Origin: Corynebacterium urealyticum DSM 7109
Lineage (GTDB): Bacteria; Actinomycetota; Actinomycetes; Mycobacteriales; Mycobacteriaceae
NCBI RefSeq assembly: GCF_000069945.1
Contig: NC_010545.1
Location: 2,170,001 to 2,234,000, forward strand
Length of the DNA stretch: 64,000 nt
Direction of reading: 5' to 3'
Positions 37,201-46,814 of the stretch are shown here, piece by piece; position 1 is the first letter of the stretch; each line of letters begins with the position of its first letter. Below the pieces are notes generated by a model that did no database searches, was not told where the DNA came from, and saw nothing but the letters and a program-made list of their open reading frames with translations. A program made the translations under genes and the position numbers.

Positions 37201-37469
37201 GAAAGGGCATACGACAACAAGAAGTGGTTCCCTGTGACTTCGAAGTCGAAGCTATTCATCGTCGCATCGGCGTCGACCGTGAAGGTATAGCTGTTGACAG
37301 TGGTGGAGTTCTTAAAGTCCCGTTTCGTTGGGCTCACCGGAATCGCCGTGGTCTGCGCCTGCGCGGTCGGGGCCGGCAGGCTCGGCAGCGCGCCTGGGAT
37401 AGCGACGCCGAAAACCAGCGCGAGCGCGGCGGTCAGCGCGGCCGCTACACCCATGAACTTTGTTTTCAT
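34227..37469 (-). CDS. spaF: Pilus tip adhesin with vWA domain (SpaF/SpaC type)
   Basis: This 1,080-residue surface protein has a signal peptide (about 1-39), N-terminal MSCRAMM-like Ig domains, a von Willebrand A domain starting near CGQNIAIVLDASNSV (MIDAS DxSxS at 469-473, second Thr in GATNWEG, Asp in VTDGFP), then CnaB-type domains with the E-box-like YVLIETKAPGGYSLL. It ends with the sorting signal LPKTG (about 1049), a hydrophobic helix and RRK. In C. diphtheriae such proteins cap the pilus and bind host cells. It is the last gene of the operon, six bases after the base pilin; start is ATG with AGAAGGG upstream. Confidence 0.9.
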   Translation of the reverse strand: MKTKFMGVAAALTAALALVFGVAIPGALPSLPAPTAQAQTTAIPVSPTKRDFKNSTTVNSYTFTVDADATMNSFDFEVTGNHFLLSYALSHNGTQLKSETFSSSQKLPFSRTVSGLDTTLKKGDKLDLRLQFNYPREQGSVSVTPKGTLSGGTTPPPVTKPDREWTGTDTHGQFTMRATQGQEPTVTFSRKLGEDGTLSGAIEAWVADKNGYDVDGAKASTLRITGPDGAVVYKASGVPGSTGVAPIQNWAGVRFTLRDDLKVKAGSTIEIVSPYGFRPANPVTDSSIQSPIGPGTFKINFEKASNFQYPNQTQAVCNPLTARGDVNGFRIFPRSDAKRQIREVRAVGFLDPATGQLTRINEPFDVVLSPSGLNDTADVRFAKAVPNPDNRPVCALVNFDADREIKPDSLGNQPADHFTLAARRDVYPKDGNEVYQNSQIDAPSDWDKPEVANPKPAPRCGQNIAIVLDASNSVIAKNGVDAEATAARRIVEALSGTATSVGVYNFASQGTRFNDAKVASTPLADPEGKKRVLQAIENYRRHMKDPATLQSRGQGATNWEGALKEIEEYNSENQNNKYDVVYFVTDGFPTFSDSDKPGGGDDGSAGIVHVSDVNRARVAADKVKNQGTRIQPVLVNIPKDFKEPIAKDSTADYNNLDRYRAMYNKSPAHAIMVWGTADPNATFVRDQLNSQTMDVFGLREDTLWGQGLGDVLASNTAPAKQPLPDNRRKDLGDQDWKTWAVDERTATEMGDIISGRGTSVLAESFGDLDKVLSQLALASCVGTVSLQKSVVMPDGKAPNKPQLEGWEFTAQTEGSYLLDPQGERVDQTNGKTDKRGWLTFNLETDAPDQKPKVRISEKQQDGHSLLRNKQPDDTEAYAVCTAHSNKGGEAKQVIVKTPVNSTDAFELEVDADSIVNCSVVNQMDPEKGYFRVEKVDENGEPLGGSSFEVWRADSTGTKPTGDGPVWRTGQESTVRMDQGKYVLIETKAPGGYSLLPQPIAFRIGLDGVKQKIELTGKQGASFVLEYGQDETSGRTGTFMKVANVTVGELPKTGGYGVGLVGLIGAALAGAGLLFGRRKTA

Positions 37470-37474
37470 TGTCG

Positions 37475-38320
37475 CTACCCTTCTTGCTTTCGCTTCTTCG
37501 TGATCAACAGCATCAACAGTCCGGCGCCCATCAGCGCCACCGCGGCGAGGACGAGCCCGATGATCTGCACACCAGTCATCGCCAGGTCTCCCTGTTCGCG
37601 TTCTTTCTCATCACCCGGCCCGGGGGTTTCCCCTGGTGGCGGGGTCTCGCCCGGTGGGGTGTCCCCTGGGGGTGGGGTGGTAGGTGGCGTCGTCGGTGGC
37701 GTCCCCGGTGGGGTCGACGGCGGCGTCTCCGGAGGTTCGGTCGGTGGGGTGGTCGGCGGAACCGTGCTGCTCGTCTTCGCCACGATCACGCCTTCCACCG
37801 GCCGGGGGTTATCGGCAACGGTGTGGAAAGGCACCGCCACGAGGAAAGGCTCGATTTCCCGGTACTCCCCCGCCGCGGCCCCAGCCGGCGCCTGGGAGGT
37901 GACCAGGTAGATGCCCTTCTCGAGGCCTTGGAATCGAACTTGGCCGGCCTCGTTGGTGACGGCCGTGATCGTGCGGTCGATCGGCCAGTCAGCAATCTTG
38001 TCCGCGCCGGTGTTGCGGACCTTCGCCATGTCTGCGGCGTTCTCCGGGTCGATGCCCTGCAGGCGTTCCAGCTTGATGGTCACGCCCGCGACCTTGCCCG
38101 TGGCAGGGCTGAGTGGGTCGCCATTGCCGGAAGAGAGCGTGATGCTCAGCGTGTCGGTCCCGTAGTCGCGGGACACCCCGGGCTGATCCCTGAGCCCGGC
38201 AACCTTGGCTGCCTCTGCGATACCGACGGCACCGTGTGCGCCGCCGAGCAGGCCAGCGCTGAGGGCGATGGCCGCCACGAGGCTGCGGCTGGTCCGCGCC
38301 GCGCGTGCTTGGCTAGTCAT
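37475..38320 (-). CDS. spaE: Minor/base pilin (SpaE/SpaB type)
   Basis: A 281-residue exported protein with a signal peptide, one CnaB-like domain (VAGVTIKLERLQGID, GQVRFQGLEKGIYLVTSQAP) and a long proline/threonine stalk (PPTTPPTEPPETPPSTPP, about residues 190-245). The sorting signal is LAMTG with a helix and a KKRK tail. A single pilin domain and Pro-rich stalk before the sorting signal are typical for base pilins, which join the fibre to peptidoglycan through the housekeeping sortase. The ATG at 38320 overlaps the sortase stop (ATGACTAG); another ATG seven codons upstream (38341) is possible, but an AAGGGG precedes the downstream one. Confidence 0.85.
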   Translation of the reverse strand: MTSQARAARTSRSLVAAIALSAGLLGGAHGAVGIAEAAKVAGLRDQPGVSRDYGTDTLSITLSSGNGDPLSPATGKVAGVTIKLERLQGIDPENAADMAKVRNTGADKIADWPIDRTITAVTNEAGQVRFQGLEKGIYLVTSQAPAGAAAGEYREIEPFLVAVPFHTVADNPRPVEGVIVAKTSSTVPPTTPPTEPPETPPSTPPGTPPTTPPTTPPPGDTPPGETPPPGETPGPGDEKEREQGDLAMTGVQIIGLVLAAVALMGAGLLMLLITKKRKQEG

Positions 38321-39251
38321 CTGCGCCAGCCCCTTCGTCATTCATCGTTTCTGTCGTTTCCTGGGATTCGTTATCCCGCTTTTGCTTTAGCAGCCACCGC
38401 AGCAGCAGGAGCAGAACAACAGCTGCTGCCGCGAGCAGCGCGTACATCCACCACTGCCACCCAGCACCGTGGTTCTTGTCGAAGATTTCGTGGTCCGATT
38501 CGTCCAGCGGGACCTGGTGGCCGCGCACCAGCAGGCGGTGCGTGTTGATCCCGTAGGGGGTGCAGGTGATCAGGGTGATGTAGTCCTTGCCCTGCTCCGG
38601 GCGGAGATCCTCGGTTTCCGTGGGAAGAACAACCTTGATCTGGTCGACCACGTACTTCAGTTTCTCGCCGGAAACCTGGACGTAGAAGGCATCGCCCTTC
38701 TCCGCCTTGTTGAGGTGGTCGAACATGGTGGAGTTCGCCAGGCCCGTGTGGCCGGTGATCACCGAGTGCGTGCCCTTGCCGCCGACTGGCAGGTCGGAGC
38801 CGAAGAGGTGGCCCAATCCCTTTTGCAAAGTGTCGTTATCTGTCCCGTGGAAGATCGGCAGGTCTGCCTTGATCTTGGGGAAGATGAGGCGCGCCATCGC
38901 GTCGTTCGCGTCGAGCTGGTCCAGGTATTCCTGGTAGTCCGGGTTGTTCTTATCGAAGCGGGCGAGCCAGGGGTCGAGGATGGGGCCGGTGGTTCGGTTC
39001 TCGTTGTATTCGTGGGCGCGCTCCCACTGGGTGTTCTTCACCTCTTGTGGGGTGTTCTTTTCGAGTTTCGCGTATTCCTGCGCGGCCTTCGTGGCGAGGT
39101 GGTTATTCCACAGGGTGGACGTCACCGGGTACAGCATCACGAGCACCCCGAGGATCACGAGCACCGCGGCCAGCACGGGGCTGGTCTTGGTGCTGTTGGC
39201 ACGGCGTGGTTCCTTCTTCGGTTCCACGCTGGTGCTGGGGGTGTGATCCAC
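38313..39251 (-). CDS. srtC: Class C (pilin-polymerising) sortase
   Basis: The 312-residue membrane enzyme cleaves LPxTG pilins and joins them via a pilin-motif lysine. An N-terminal helix (29-47), the lid motif DPW (93-95) that covers the active site in class C enzymes, catalytic His168 (SVITGHTGLA), Cys230 (LITCTPYGINTHR) and Arg239 are all present, and a C-terminal helix (about 269-285) ends in a basic tail. Its position between the major and base pilin genes matches srtC in the C. diphtheriae spaD-srtC-spaE-spaF order. An intercistronic hairpin (39294-39331) separates it from the major pilin gene. Confidence 0.93.
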   Translation of the reverse strand: MDHTPSTSVEPKKEPRRANSTKTSPVLAAVLVILGVLVMLYPVTSTLWNNHLATKAAQEYAKLEKNTPQEVKNTQWERAHEYNENRTTGPILDPWLARFDKNNPDYQEYLDQLDANDAMARLIFPKIKADLPIFHGTDNDTLQKGLGHLFGSDLPVGGKGTHSVITGHTGLANSTMFDHLNKAEKGDAFYVQVSGEKLKYVVDQIKVVLPTETEDLRPEQGKDYITLITCTPYGINTHRLLVRGHQVPLDESDHEIFDKNHGAGWQWWMYALLAAAAVVLLLLLRWLLKQKRDNESQETTETMNDEGAGADD

Positions 39252-39293
39252 GGGGTGCTCCTGGGGCTGGTTCTGCTTGGCTTGATGTGGGTG

Positions 39294-39331
39294 AAACCTG
39301 GCCCGGGCGATTGCCTTTTCGGGCCAGGTTT
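39294..39331 (-). terminator. Intercistronic hairpin between spaD and srtC
   Basis: AAACCTGGCCCG (39294-39305) and CGGGCCAGGTTT (39320-39331) form a perfect 12-bp stem with a 14-nt loop. On the operon strand only a short TTT follows, so it could be a leaky terminator or an RNA-stabilising hairpin that raises major pilin over the sortase and minor pilins. Confidence 0.6.
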
Positions 39332-39349
39332 TACCTATTCAGCGGGCTA

Positions 39350-40831
39350 TTAGTTCTTAGCGCCGCGGCGTGCGAACCATGCACCGGCTGCCACGATGGC
39401 GGCACCGATTGCGGCCAGGATGCCAACACCCATGCCACCGGTCATCGGCAGGTTCGGGGTGTCCTGCTTCTTGTTCTCGATCTCGAGCGAAGCGTTCTCG
39501 ATGGTGCCACCAGCGACAACCTTTTCGCCTTCCTTCTTAGGGTTGGCGGTGATCTTGAAGGAGCTCCATGCAGCCTTGCCCTGAGGGGTTGCGTATCCCG
39601 CAGGCGCCTCGGTCTCCTTCAGGCAGTACGTCTTATCGATGATCTTGTTGTTGTCTTCGATGTTCGTGGCGTGCAGGCCTTCGATCTTGAGCTTGCCTTC
39701 AGCGTTGGTCACGAACTCCTGGTTGTCAAGAATGCGGACGTCATCGGCATCACCACAGGTGGCATTGTCAGAACGGTAGACCTCGAACTTCGCGCCCTCG
39801 AGCACCTTGCCCTCTTCGCCGGCGTCCTTCTTCACGACGTTGACCTCGCCGTAGTACGAGAACACCTCATTGGTCGGGATGGTGACATCCTCGATCTCGT
39901 TCTCATTGTTGGGGTTATTGAAGGTCACATCCGCAGAGTTCACGATCTCACCCTGCGCCTTAACGGTGGCCGGGATGGTGGTAACCACCTGCGAAGAAGG
40001 GTTAGCAGTCAGCTTCTCAAAGTTGCTGAAGGTGATGGTGATCTTGTCGCCGTCGTTAGCAATGGCGTAGTGGCTAGCCGGAATCGTCTCACCTGCGATC
40101 TCCAGCTTGATCCCGTCAACCTTGGGAGTGACCTTATTCTGGTCGTAGTCATCGGTGATGACGTACTTCTTGACCTCCTGTTGCCCGGTCAGCGCGGGGG
40201 TTGGGGTCTTAAGCGTGTAGGTGATGTCCTCGCCGATCTGCTTGTTCGCGTCCACGACCTCCTTAGACGCCTCGGCCTTGGTGTTCTTCGGGTATACGAC
40301 CGGGTCGTAGTTCCACTCAGTCCCCGTCGAGTTCGTGAACGGCACCGAAATTACAAACGGAGCGCCCTTAATGACTCCCTGCGGCGCTTCAGTCTCGGTA
40401 ACGACGTAGATACCGACAGGCAGGTTCTCGAACTTCACCTCGCCGTTCGGGTCGGTGGTTCCCTCCTGAGCCTGGAAGCCCTGGTCAATCCCCTTGGCCC
40501 GCGCCTGCGCTGCAGTCAGATTAGCCAGCTCAGCCCAATTATCTGCCGTCTCCAGGTCGATATTGACCTTCTCAATCTTGAACTTCACATCGGACAGTGG
40601 CTTACCCGGAGCATTCTGAGTACCACCGGTTCCCTCGATAGCCTTCTCACCGTTGAGATCACGCTTGTGGATCGTCAGAGAGCCCTTCTTGGAGAAGTCG
40701 ATGTTTGCCTTCACCACGGCAGGCTGATCGTCCTGCGCAACGGCGATCGAGCCCGGTGCAGCGATGCCCAGGGAGAGGCCAGCGATGGCGGCGAAAGTGA
40801 CCGAACGAACGGTCAGAGAGTTCTTCTTCAC
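39350..40831 (-). CDS. spaD: Major pilin (SpaD/SpaA type)
   Basis: The shaft subunit, 493 residues. After a signal peptide (cleavage near AVA-QDD) come CnaB-type domains. The pilin motif WNYDPVVYPKN (about 173-183) has the lysine used for isopeptide polymerisation. Residues about 404-415 hold the E-box YCLKETEAPAGY, whose Glu promotes intramolecular isopeptide bonds. The sorting signal is LPMTG (461-465), then a helix and RRGAKN. The start is GTG with AAGGA upstream. This is the first gene of the minus-strand operon, and a long AT-rich divergent promoter region separates it from the second sortase. Confidence 0.93.
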   Translation of the reverse strand: MKKNSLTVRSVTFAAIAGLSLGIAAPGSIAVAQDDQPAVVKANIDFSKKGSLTIHKRDLNGEKAIEGTGGTQNAPGKPLSDVKFKIEKVNIDLETADNWAELANLTAAQARAKGIDQGFQAQEGTTDPNGEVKFENLPVGIYVVTETEAPQGVIKGAPFVISVPFTNSTGTEWNYDPVVYPKNTKAEASKEVVDANKQIGEDITYTLKTPTPALTGQQEVKKYVITDDYDQNKVTPKVDGIKLEIAGETIPASHYAIANDGDKITITFSNFEKLTANPSSQVVTTIPATVKAQGEIVNSADVTFNNPNNENEIEDVTIPTNEVFSYYGEVNVVKKDAGEEGKVLEGAKFEVYRSDNATCGDADDVRILDNQEFVTNAEGKLKIEGLHATNIEDNNKIIDKTYCLKETEAPAGYATPQGKAAWSSFKITANPKKEGEKVVAGGTIENASLEIENKKQDTPNLPMTGGMGVGILAAIGAAIVAAGAWFARRGAKN

Positions 40832-41368
40832 TGGAGTGAATTCCTTTACATCAGTAGTGACTGGAGCGCCCAGCGCCCCTCGACGTTCAGCGATTCACTC
40901 CGGTTAGCTGCTTTTAAGCTTCGCTGGCCCCCTCGGCCGCGTCACCTTAAAGATCGCTGGTGGTCACGCGCACCCGAAGCCGCATTGTTGACAGATCACT
41001 GCTGTTGTGATGTCACCAATTTCCCGGACTTCAGCCCCGCGATCCCCACCTAGTGAATCGCACATCATTAATCTACAACGAGTGACACATTTGATCCATC
41101 TCCGCACGTAAGAACGATTGAGACATGCGTTACTGCCCCCAAAACAAACCTGTCGGGCGCGCCCTCAAAACCGGCACCACGCTGGCCTATTGAACATCAT
41201 TTCTTTATAAAACCACAGGTAATACCCACCGCCCATTTTAGGGCAAAAAGTGATTGGCGCCTCACAGTCAAAATTGAGTCTTTTGGAACCTCACAGCGAA
41301 GAATAGACTTCGATTCTCGACGCTCCACCGGAGCGAGCCCCGACACCTTTCAGCAGAAATTAAGGCCC
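40832..41368. other. Divergent promoter region of the pilus island
   Basis: A 537-bp non-coding stretch between spaD and the second sortase, lower in GC than its surroundings. I see an imperfect dyad at 40989-41015 (TGAC-AG-ATCAC, seven bases, GTGATGTCA), which could be a regulator site, and no confident promoter hexamers. There is no recognisable RNA gene. Confidence 0.5.
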
Positions 41369-42379
41369 ATGACAGAGCAGCCCTCAGCGCCGGACACAAC
41401 GGCAGCGACCCAGCCCCGCCGAGGCAAGAAACTGAACGCCAACGCGATCATCGCCGTTGTCCTCATCCTCGCCGGCCTGGGCGTGCTGCTATACCCGGTG
41501 CTCGCCACCCAGTGGAATAACTACCAGCAGTCCCGCGCCGCCGAGGCCTACTCCGAGCTCGAAAAAGGCGTGCCCCCAGAAGTCCTCAATAAGGCCTGGG
41601 AGGAGGCACAGCACTACAACGCCAACCTCGGGGACATCGACCCCGGCGATGCGTGGACCAGCTCCGATGACGAGAGCTCCCCGGCGTACCAGCGTTACCT
41701 GAAGTACCTCTCCGTCCTGAACGAGACCGAGGCCATGGGTCGCATTGTGCTGCCCTCCATCAAGTCCGACCTGCCGATCTTCCACGGCACTTCGGACCGC
41801 GTGCTGGCCCGCGGGGTGGGCCATCTCTACGGCACGGACCTGCCCGTCGGCGCACCCGGCGAGCCCGGCGAGGATGGCTCCATCCCGCCCGCTCCACCAG
41901 AGGGCCGACTCTCCGCACTTTCTGCCCACACCGGCCTGCAGAACGCCACCCTGTGGGACAACCTCGACCAGATCGAGAAGGGCGACCCGGTCTACATCGC
42001 CGCGGCGGGTGAGAAGCTGAAGTACGAGGTCCGGGATATCGAGGTCGTCACCCCGGATAAGACCAGCCTGTTGCGCCGCACGCCGAATAAGGACCTGGTC
42101 ACGCTCATCACGTGCACCCCCTATGGCATCAATACCCACCGGCTGATCATCACCGCCGAGCGCGTGCCGATGGACCCGCAGGAAGAGTCCGTCTTCGACG
42201 GGCAGGGCACCACCTGGCAGTGGTGGATGTGGGCCATCCTCGCCGCCGCGGCAATCATTCTGTTGCTGCTGATCCGCTGGTGGTGGAAGAACTTCCGAAA
42301 GAAGACGGGCGAAGAGGAGGCCACCACGCCGGGCGCTGAGGGCACACAAGAGGCTACGAGCACCGGCACCGAAAGCTAG
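41369..42379 (+). CDS. Class C sortase, second copy (SrtB-like position)
   Basis: A 336-residue sortase with an N-terminal helix (26-46), lid region DPGDAW (91-96) in which the usual DPW is split, His187 (LSALSAHTGLQ), Cys249 (LITCTPYGINTHR) and Arg258, then a C-terminal helix and basic/acidic tail. Compared with the other sortase it has a Gly/Pro-rich loop insertion (GAPGEPGEDGSIPPAPPEG, about 161-179) just before the catalytic His. C. diphtheriae SpaDEF pili also use two sortases (SrtB, SrtC), but there srtB lies on the same strand; here it is divergent. The sequence upstream of its ATG (41369) shows no strong Shine-Dalgarno. Confidence 0.9.
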   Translation: MTEQPSAPDTTAATQPRRGKKLNANAIIAVVLILAGLGVLLYPVLATQWNNYQQSRAAEAYSELEKGVPPEVLNKAWEEAQHYNANLGDIDPGDAWTSSDDESSPAYQRYLKYLSVLNETEAMGRIVLPSIKSDLPIFHGTSDRVLARGVGHLYGTDLPVGAPGEPGEDGSIPPAPPEGRLSALSAHTGLQNATLWDNLDQIEKGDPVYIAAAGEKLKYEVRDIEVVTPDKTSLLRRTPNKDLVTLITCTPYGINTHRLIITAERVPMDPQEESVFDGQGTTWQWWMWAILAAAAIILLLLIRWWWKNFRKKTGEEEATTPGAEGTQEATSTGTES

Positions 42380-42420
42380 CGGGCGAAAAGCAACCGGCGA
42401 TGGCTTAGGATCTACAGGTC

Positions 42421-42606
42421 ATGAGCTCATCTTCCTCTCAGGCTTCTACTACCCGCCGCCTCACCACCACCGGCGCCGTCGCCCTGGCGGTGGCCACCGC
42501 CGCAACCCTGGCCACCGCGCCGGCCTCCGCCACCAGAGGCCACTTCCCACTAGGTGAACACCCCCGCCCGGGCAATGGAACTGACATGTGTTCCATTTCA
42601 CGCTAA
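42421..42606 (+). CDS. Small putative secreted peptide upstream of leuA
   Basis: A 61-residue frame starting MSSSSSQASTTRR with a signal-peptide-like profile: RR, a hydrophobic stretch (GAVALAVATAATLATAPASA) and a possible AxA cleavage site, leaving a mature peptide of about 24 residues with one cysteine. TAGGAT (42406-42411), 9 nt before the ATG, would suit a leaderless transcript. Its TAA stop lies inside the -10 hexamer of the leuA promoter. It may be a real peptide or the remains of a larger secreted protein; no family is recognised. Confidence 0.4.
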   Translation: MSSSSSQASTTRRLTTTGAVALAVATAATLATAPASATRGHFPLGEHPRPGNGTDMCSISR

Positions 42607-42609
42607 ACT
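42581..42609 (+). promoter_or_regulatory. leuA leader promoter with overlapping inverted repeat
   Basis: CTGACA (42581-42586) and TAAACT (42604-42609) form a -35/-10 pair with a 17-bp spacer. The -10 ends 7 nt before the leader-peptide ATG, so transcription probably starts at that ATG. A dyad GGAAC/GTTCC (about 42577-42594) overlaps the -35, a position suited to a repressor; C. glutamicum uses LtbR for other leu genes, but I cannot tell whether this is its site. Confidence 0.65.
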
Positions 42610-42616
42610 GAACCAC

Positions 42617-42679
42617 ATGATTTCCCCTCACCTGCGCAGCGGCGGCGCCATTCTCCTTATTAGCCGCGGCGGGGCCTAG
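42617..42679 (+). CDS. leuL: leuA leader peptide
   Basis: A 20-residue peptide, M-I-S-P-H-L-R-S-G-G-A-I-L-L-I-S-R-G-G-A, ending in TAG. It has a leucine at position 6 and paired leucines (CTC CTT) at 13-14, with isoleucines around them, as in other actinobacterial leuA leaders that end LLISR. A double hairpin with T-runs follows. Ribosome stalling at the Leu codons when leucyl-tRNA is scarce would favour leuA expression. The start codon is predicted to be the first transcribed base. Confidence 0.82.
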   Translation: MISPHLRSGGAILLISRGGA

Positions 42680-42686
42680 TAGGTAG

Positions 42687-44627
<1,941 letters not shown>

Positions 44628-44801
44628 CAGGGAGGCTCCCGGGGGGGACGGGGCGGGGCACCGGCGCGAGAGATACAAGCGTTCTACAACCTCTGGGATC
44701 CAACCCCGCCCCCGCAAAGCATGGAAAATCACAAGACGCATCAACACACCCACACGTGCCAAGAGCGTCGGAACCGCCTAATTGTTCAACATGCCAGCAC
44801 G

Positions 44802-45398
44802 ATGGTTAAGCCGAAAACCATGACAACACGAGAAAAAATCTTGCACGCGACACAGCAGATTCTCGTTGAAGAAGGAGTATTGGCCGCCAACACTAATCGA
44901 ATTGCGGCTCGGGCAGAGGTCAACATTGCCACGCTCTATAAGCATTTCCCAAATAAACAGTCGATCTTCGCAGTACTACTGAAAGAACTCGAAGACGAGC
45001 GCATCCGACATATTTCTGAGAATACTGCTTCGATCACAACCAAAGATGCGTGGGTATCTTGGGGTCACGAGATAGTCGGAGCAATGACTCGGTTCCGCCA
45101 AGAACGTCCGACGTTAAAGGCATTACGATCAGCTGTTCCCCTTTTCAAGGAGCTCCGCGAAATCGATGAGGAGTCCTCCCGGGATGCGGCAGTTGCCGCA
45201 TCCCACCGGATAGAAGGAAAAACCGCTGACGCCAAAGCTGAGATAATTGAGTTCTTTGAGCTAGCGTCAAACTTGGTTTCCCACGCACTGGACGCGCACT
45301 GTACAGACGGAGATAGCTACTCACGCCGACTGAATGCACTTGAGGGTATGCTCGCGGGAAGTTATGACTATATAAAAAATCTGTCACAGAATCCGTAG
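44802..45398 (+). CDS. TetR-family transcriptional regulator
   Basis: About 198 residues from the ATG at 44802. The N-terminal DNA-binding domain is clear (TTREKILHATQQILVEEG, IAARAEVNIATLYKHFPNKQSIFAVLLKEL), and the rest is a helical ligand-binding domain with a tyrosine/asparagine-rich end. Another ATG at 44820 is possible; an upstream extension to 44721 lacks family similarity. It lies at the 3' end of the permease operon, convergent with a 3-bp gap, and is the obvious candidate to bind the 16-bp palindrome at the operon promoter. Base composition is visibly lower in GC than leuA and dnaQ around it, suggesting acquired DNA. Confidence 0.88.
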   Translation: MVKPKTMTTREKILHATQQILVEEGVLAANTNRIAARAEVNIATLYKHFPNKQSIFAVLLKELEDERIRHISENTASITTKDAWVSWGHEIVGAMTRFRQERPTLKALRSAVPLFKELREIDEESSRDAAVAASHRIEGKTADAKAEIIEFFELASNLVSHALDAHCTDGDSYSRRLNALEGMLAGSYDYIKNLSQNP

Positions 45399-45401
45399 CA
45401 T

Positions 45402-46814
45402 CTATTCGATCTGTTTAGTATAATCCCCCAGCATTCCCTTCAGACTCTGTTCTTTAGACTGATTTTTGGGAGCTAGCCCGTACAGCACCACGCCCAATGC
45501 TAGAAATACGATCACCAGACCGTACTCGAACGGGCTCTGGAAGGCTAGAGGTGACGCAGGCGCTAACGTAAGCGCCACTAGAATGAGACCTCCGACGCCA
45601 CCCAATGCCGGCAAGTATGAATACCTAACCCGATAGGGGCGTCGAGCCTTCGGATAATTTCGTCGTACGGTATAAAACGCCAACACGGTCAGCACCCAAA
45701 TTGCTGCTACGAAGAAGCCCCCAACGTTAAGTATCCACTGGATTGCGTCGGGCCCAATAAGCCCCACTATTAATCCCATCGACGCGATGAGAAGAATCGC
45801 ATTACGGGGCACCCCTGTTTTTCCGTCAACATGACCAAAGACCGTCGGCAGCAACCCAACGCGGGCCAACGAAAAAGCCAATCGCGAAGCCGAAGCGAAT
45901 ACAGAAATTACAGTTGTCACGATTCCGATCACTCCTGCAATGAATGCTAAAGTGGAGAGATTGGAGAAACCAGCGACGCTAAAGGCCTCCACGGTACCGT
46001 TCTCTAGTTGCGCAGTTTGCCGCCAAGGAATGATCCACCCGGTAGCATAGAAAATGATGGCATAAAATAGACCAGCGATCAGCACCGAAAGAACGATTAA
46101 TCTTCCCAATTGATTAGGCCTCACATCGGCTTCTTCGGACAATACCGCCACTACCGAAAATCCAGTGAGGAATCCCAACGCAGGGATCACAAATGCGATA
46201 GCGGACGCACCACCCTCCACCGGAGATAAGTCACCGAAAGCCGGCCGGGTATTTTCATAACTGCCCGCCCCAAAAGCAACGACGACTATTAATAGTCCGA
46301 TAGCAATCAGTATAATGAAGAGAACTAGCTGCAATTTAAAACTAAGTTCCGTGCCGAACCAGTTCACTAGAACAGTTCCCCCCACTAGCACTAGTCCGAT
46401 TAAAAGGATAGGGAGATACATCACGCCCCCACCAATATCGTACAGCGGGATGACGTCGAGTCCATCTACAAATGTCGAGATCAAACGCCCTGTAGCCGTA
46501 ATGTAAAAGCCAACAATTCCAGTGTAGGTGGCCAATAGCAGCCACCCGACTAAGAATGCTGGGAATCGTCCGAAGCTGATGTAAGAATATACAAACTCGC
46601 CACCTGCCCGTGGAAACATCGCGGCAAGCTCTCCGATACCAACAGCGACACATGCTGCCAAAAATGTCGCAAGCACCATTCCTATAACTACCCCGCCAAG
46701 AGTGAAGTTATCGAAAAGAGAACTCGCTAAATAGAGGTAGCTCGAGCCAATAACACCTGCAGCGCCAATTGCCACGAGCCCCCAAGGACCTATAGTCTTC
46801 TTTAGCTCAGACAT
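45402..46814 (-). CDS. APC-family amino acid/polyamine-type permease
   Basis: A 470-residue transporter with about twelve helices. The first helices show KTIGPWGLVAIGAAGVIGSSYLYLASSLF and GIGELAAMFPRAGGEFVYSYISFG, both typical APC segments (the glycine-rich first helix and the E-L-x-x-x-P motif). The substrate is not predictable from sequence. Its ATG overlaps the end of the upstream acyl-CoA ligase gene by 8 nt, so they form one transcription unit; it is the last gene. Lower GC than neighbours on both sides. A link between uptake here and CoA-activation by the ligase is inferred from the operon. Confidence 0.88.
   Translation of the reverse strand: MSELKKTIGPWGLVAIGAAGVIGSSYLYLASSLFDNFTLGGVVIGMVLATFLAACVAVGIGELAAMFPRAGGEFVYSYISFGRFPAFLVGWLLLATYTGIVGFYITATGRLISTFVDGLDVIPLYDIGGGVMYLPILLIGLVLVGGTVLVNWFGTELSFKLQLVLFIILIAIGLLIVVVAFGAGSYENTRPAFGDLSPVEGGASAIAFVIPALGFLTGFSVVAVLSEEADVRPNQLGRLIVLSVLIAGLFYAIIFYATGWIIPWRQTAQLENGTVEAFSVAGFSNLSTLAFIAGVIGIVTTVISVFASASRLAFSLARVGLLPTVFGHVDGKTGVPRNAILLIASMGLIVGLIGPDAIQWILNVGGFFVAAIWVLTVLAFYTVRRNYPKARRPYRVRYSYLPALGGVGGLILVALTLAPASPLAFQSPFEYGLVIVFLALGVVLYGLAPKNQSKEQSLKGMLGDYTKQIE

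Noticed and set aside
39047..41053. 668-residue + strand open frame opposite spaD
   Set aside because: It spans a sortase start, a spacer and a pilin gene on the other strand; no motifs.
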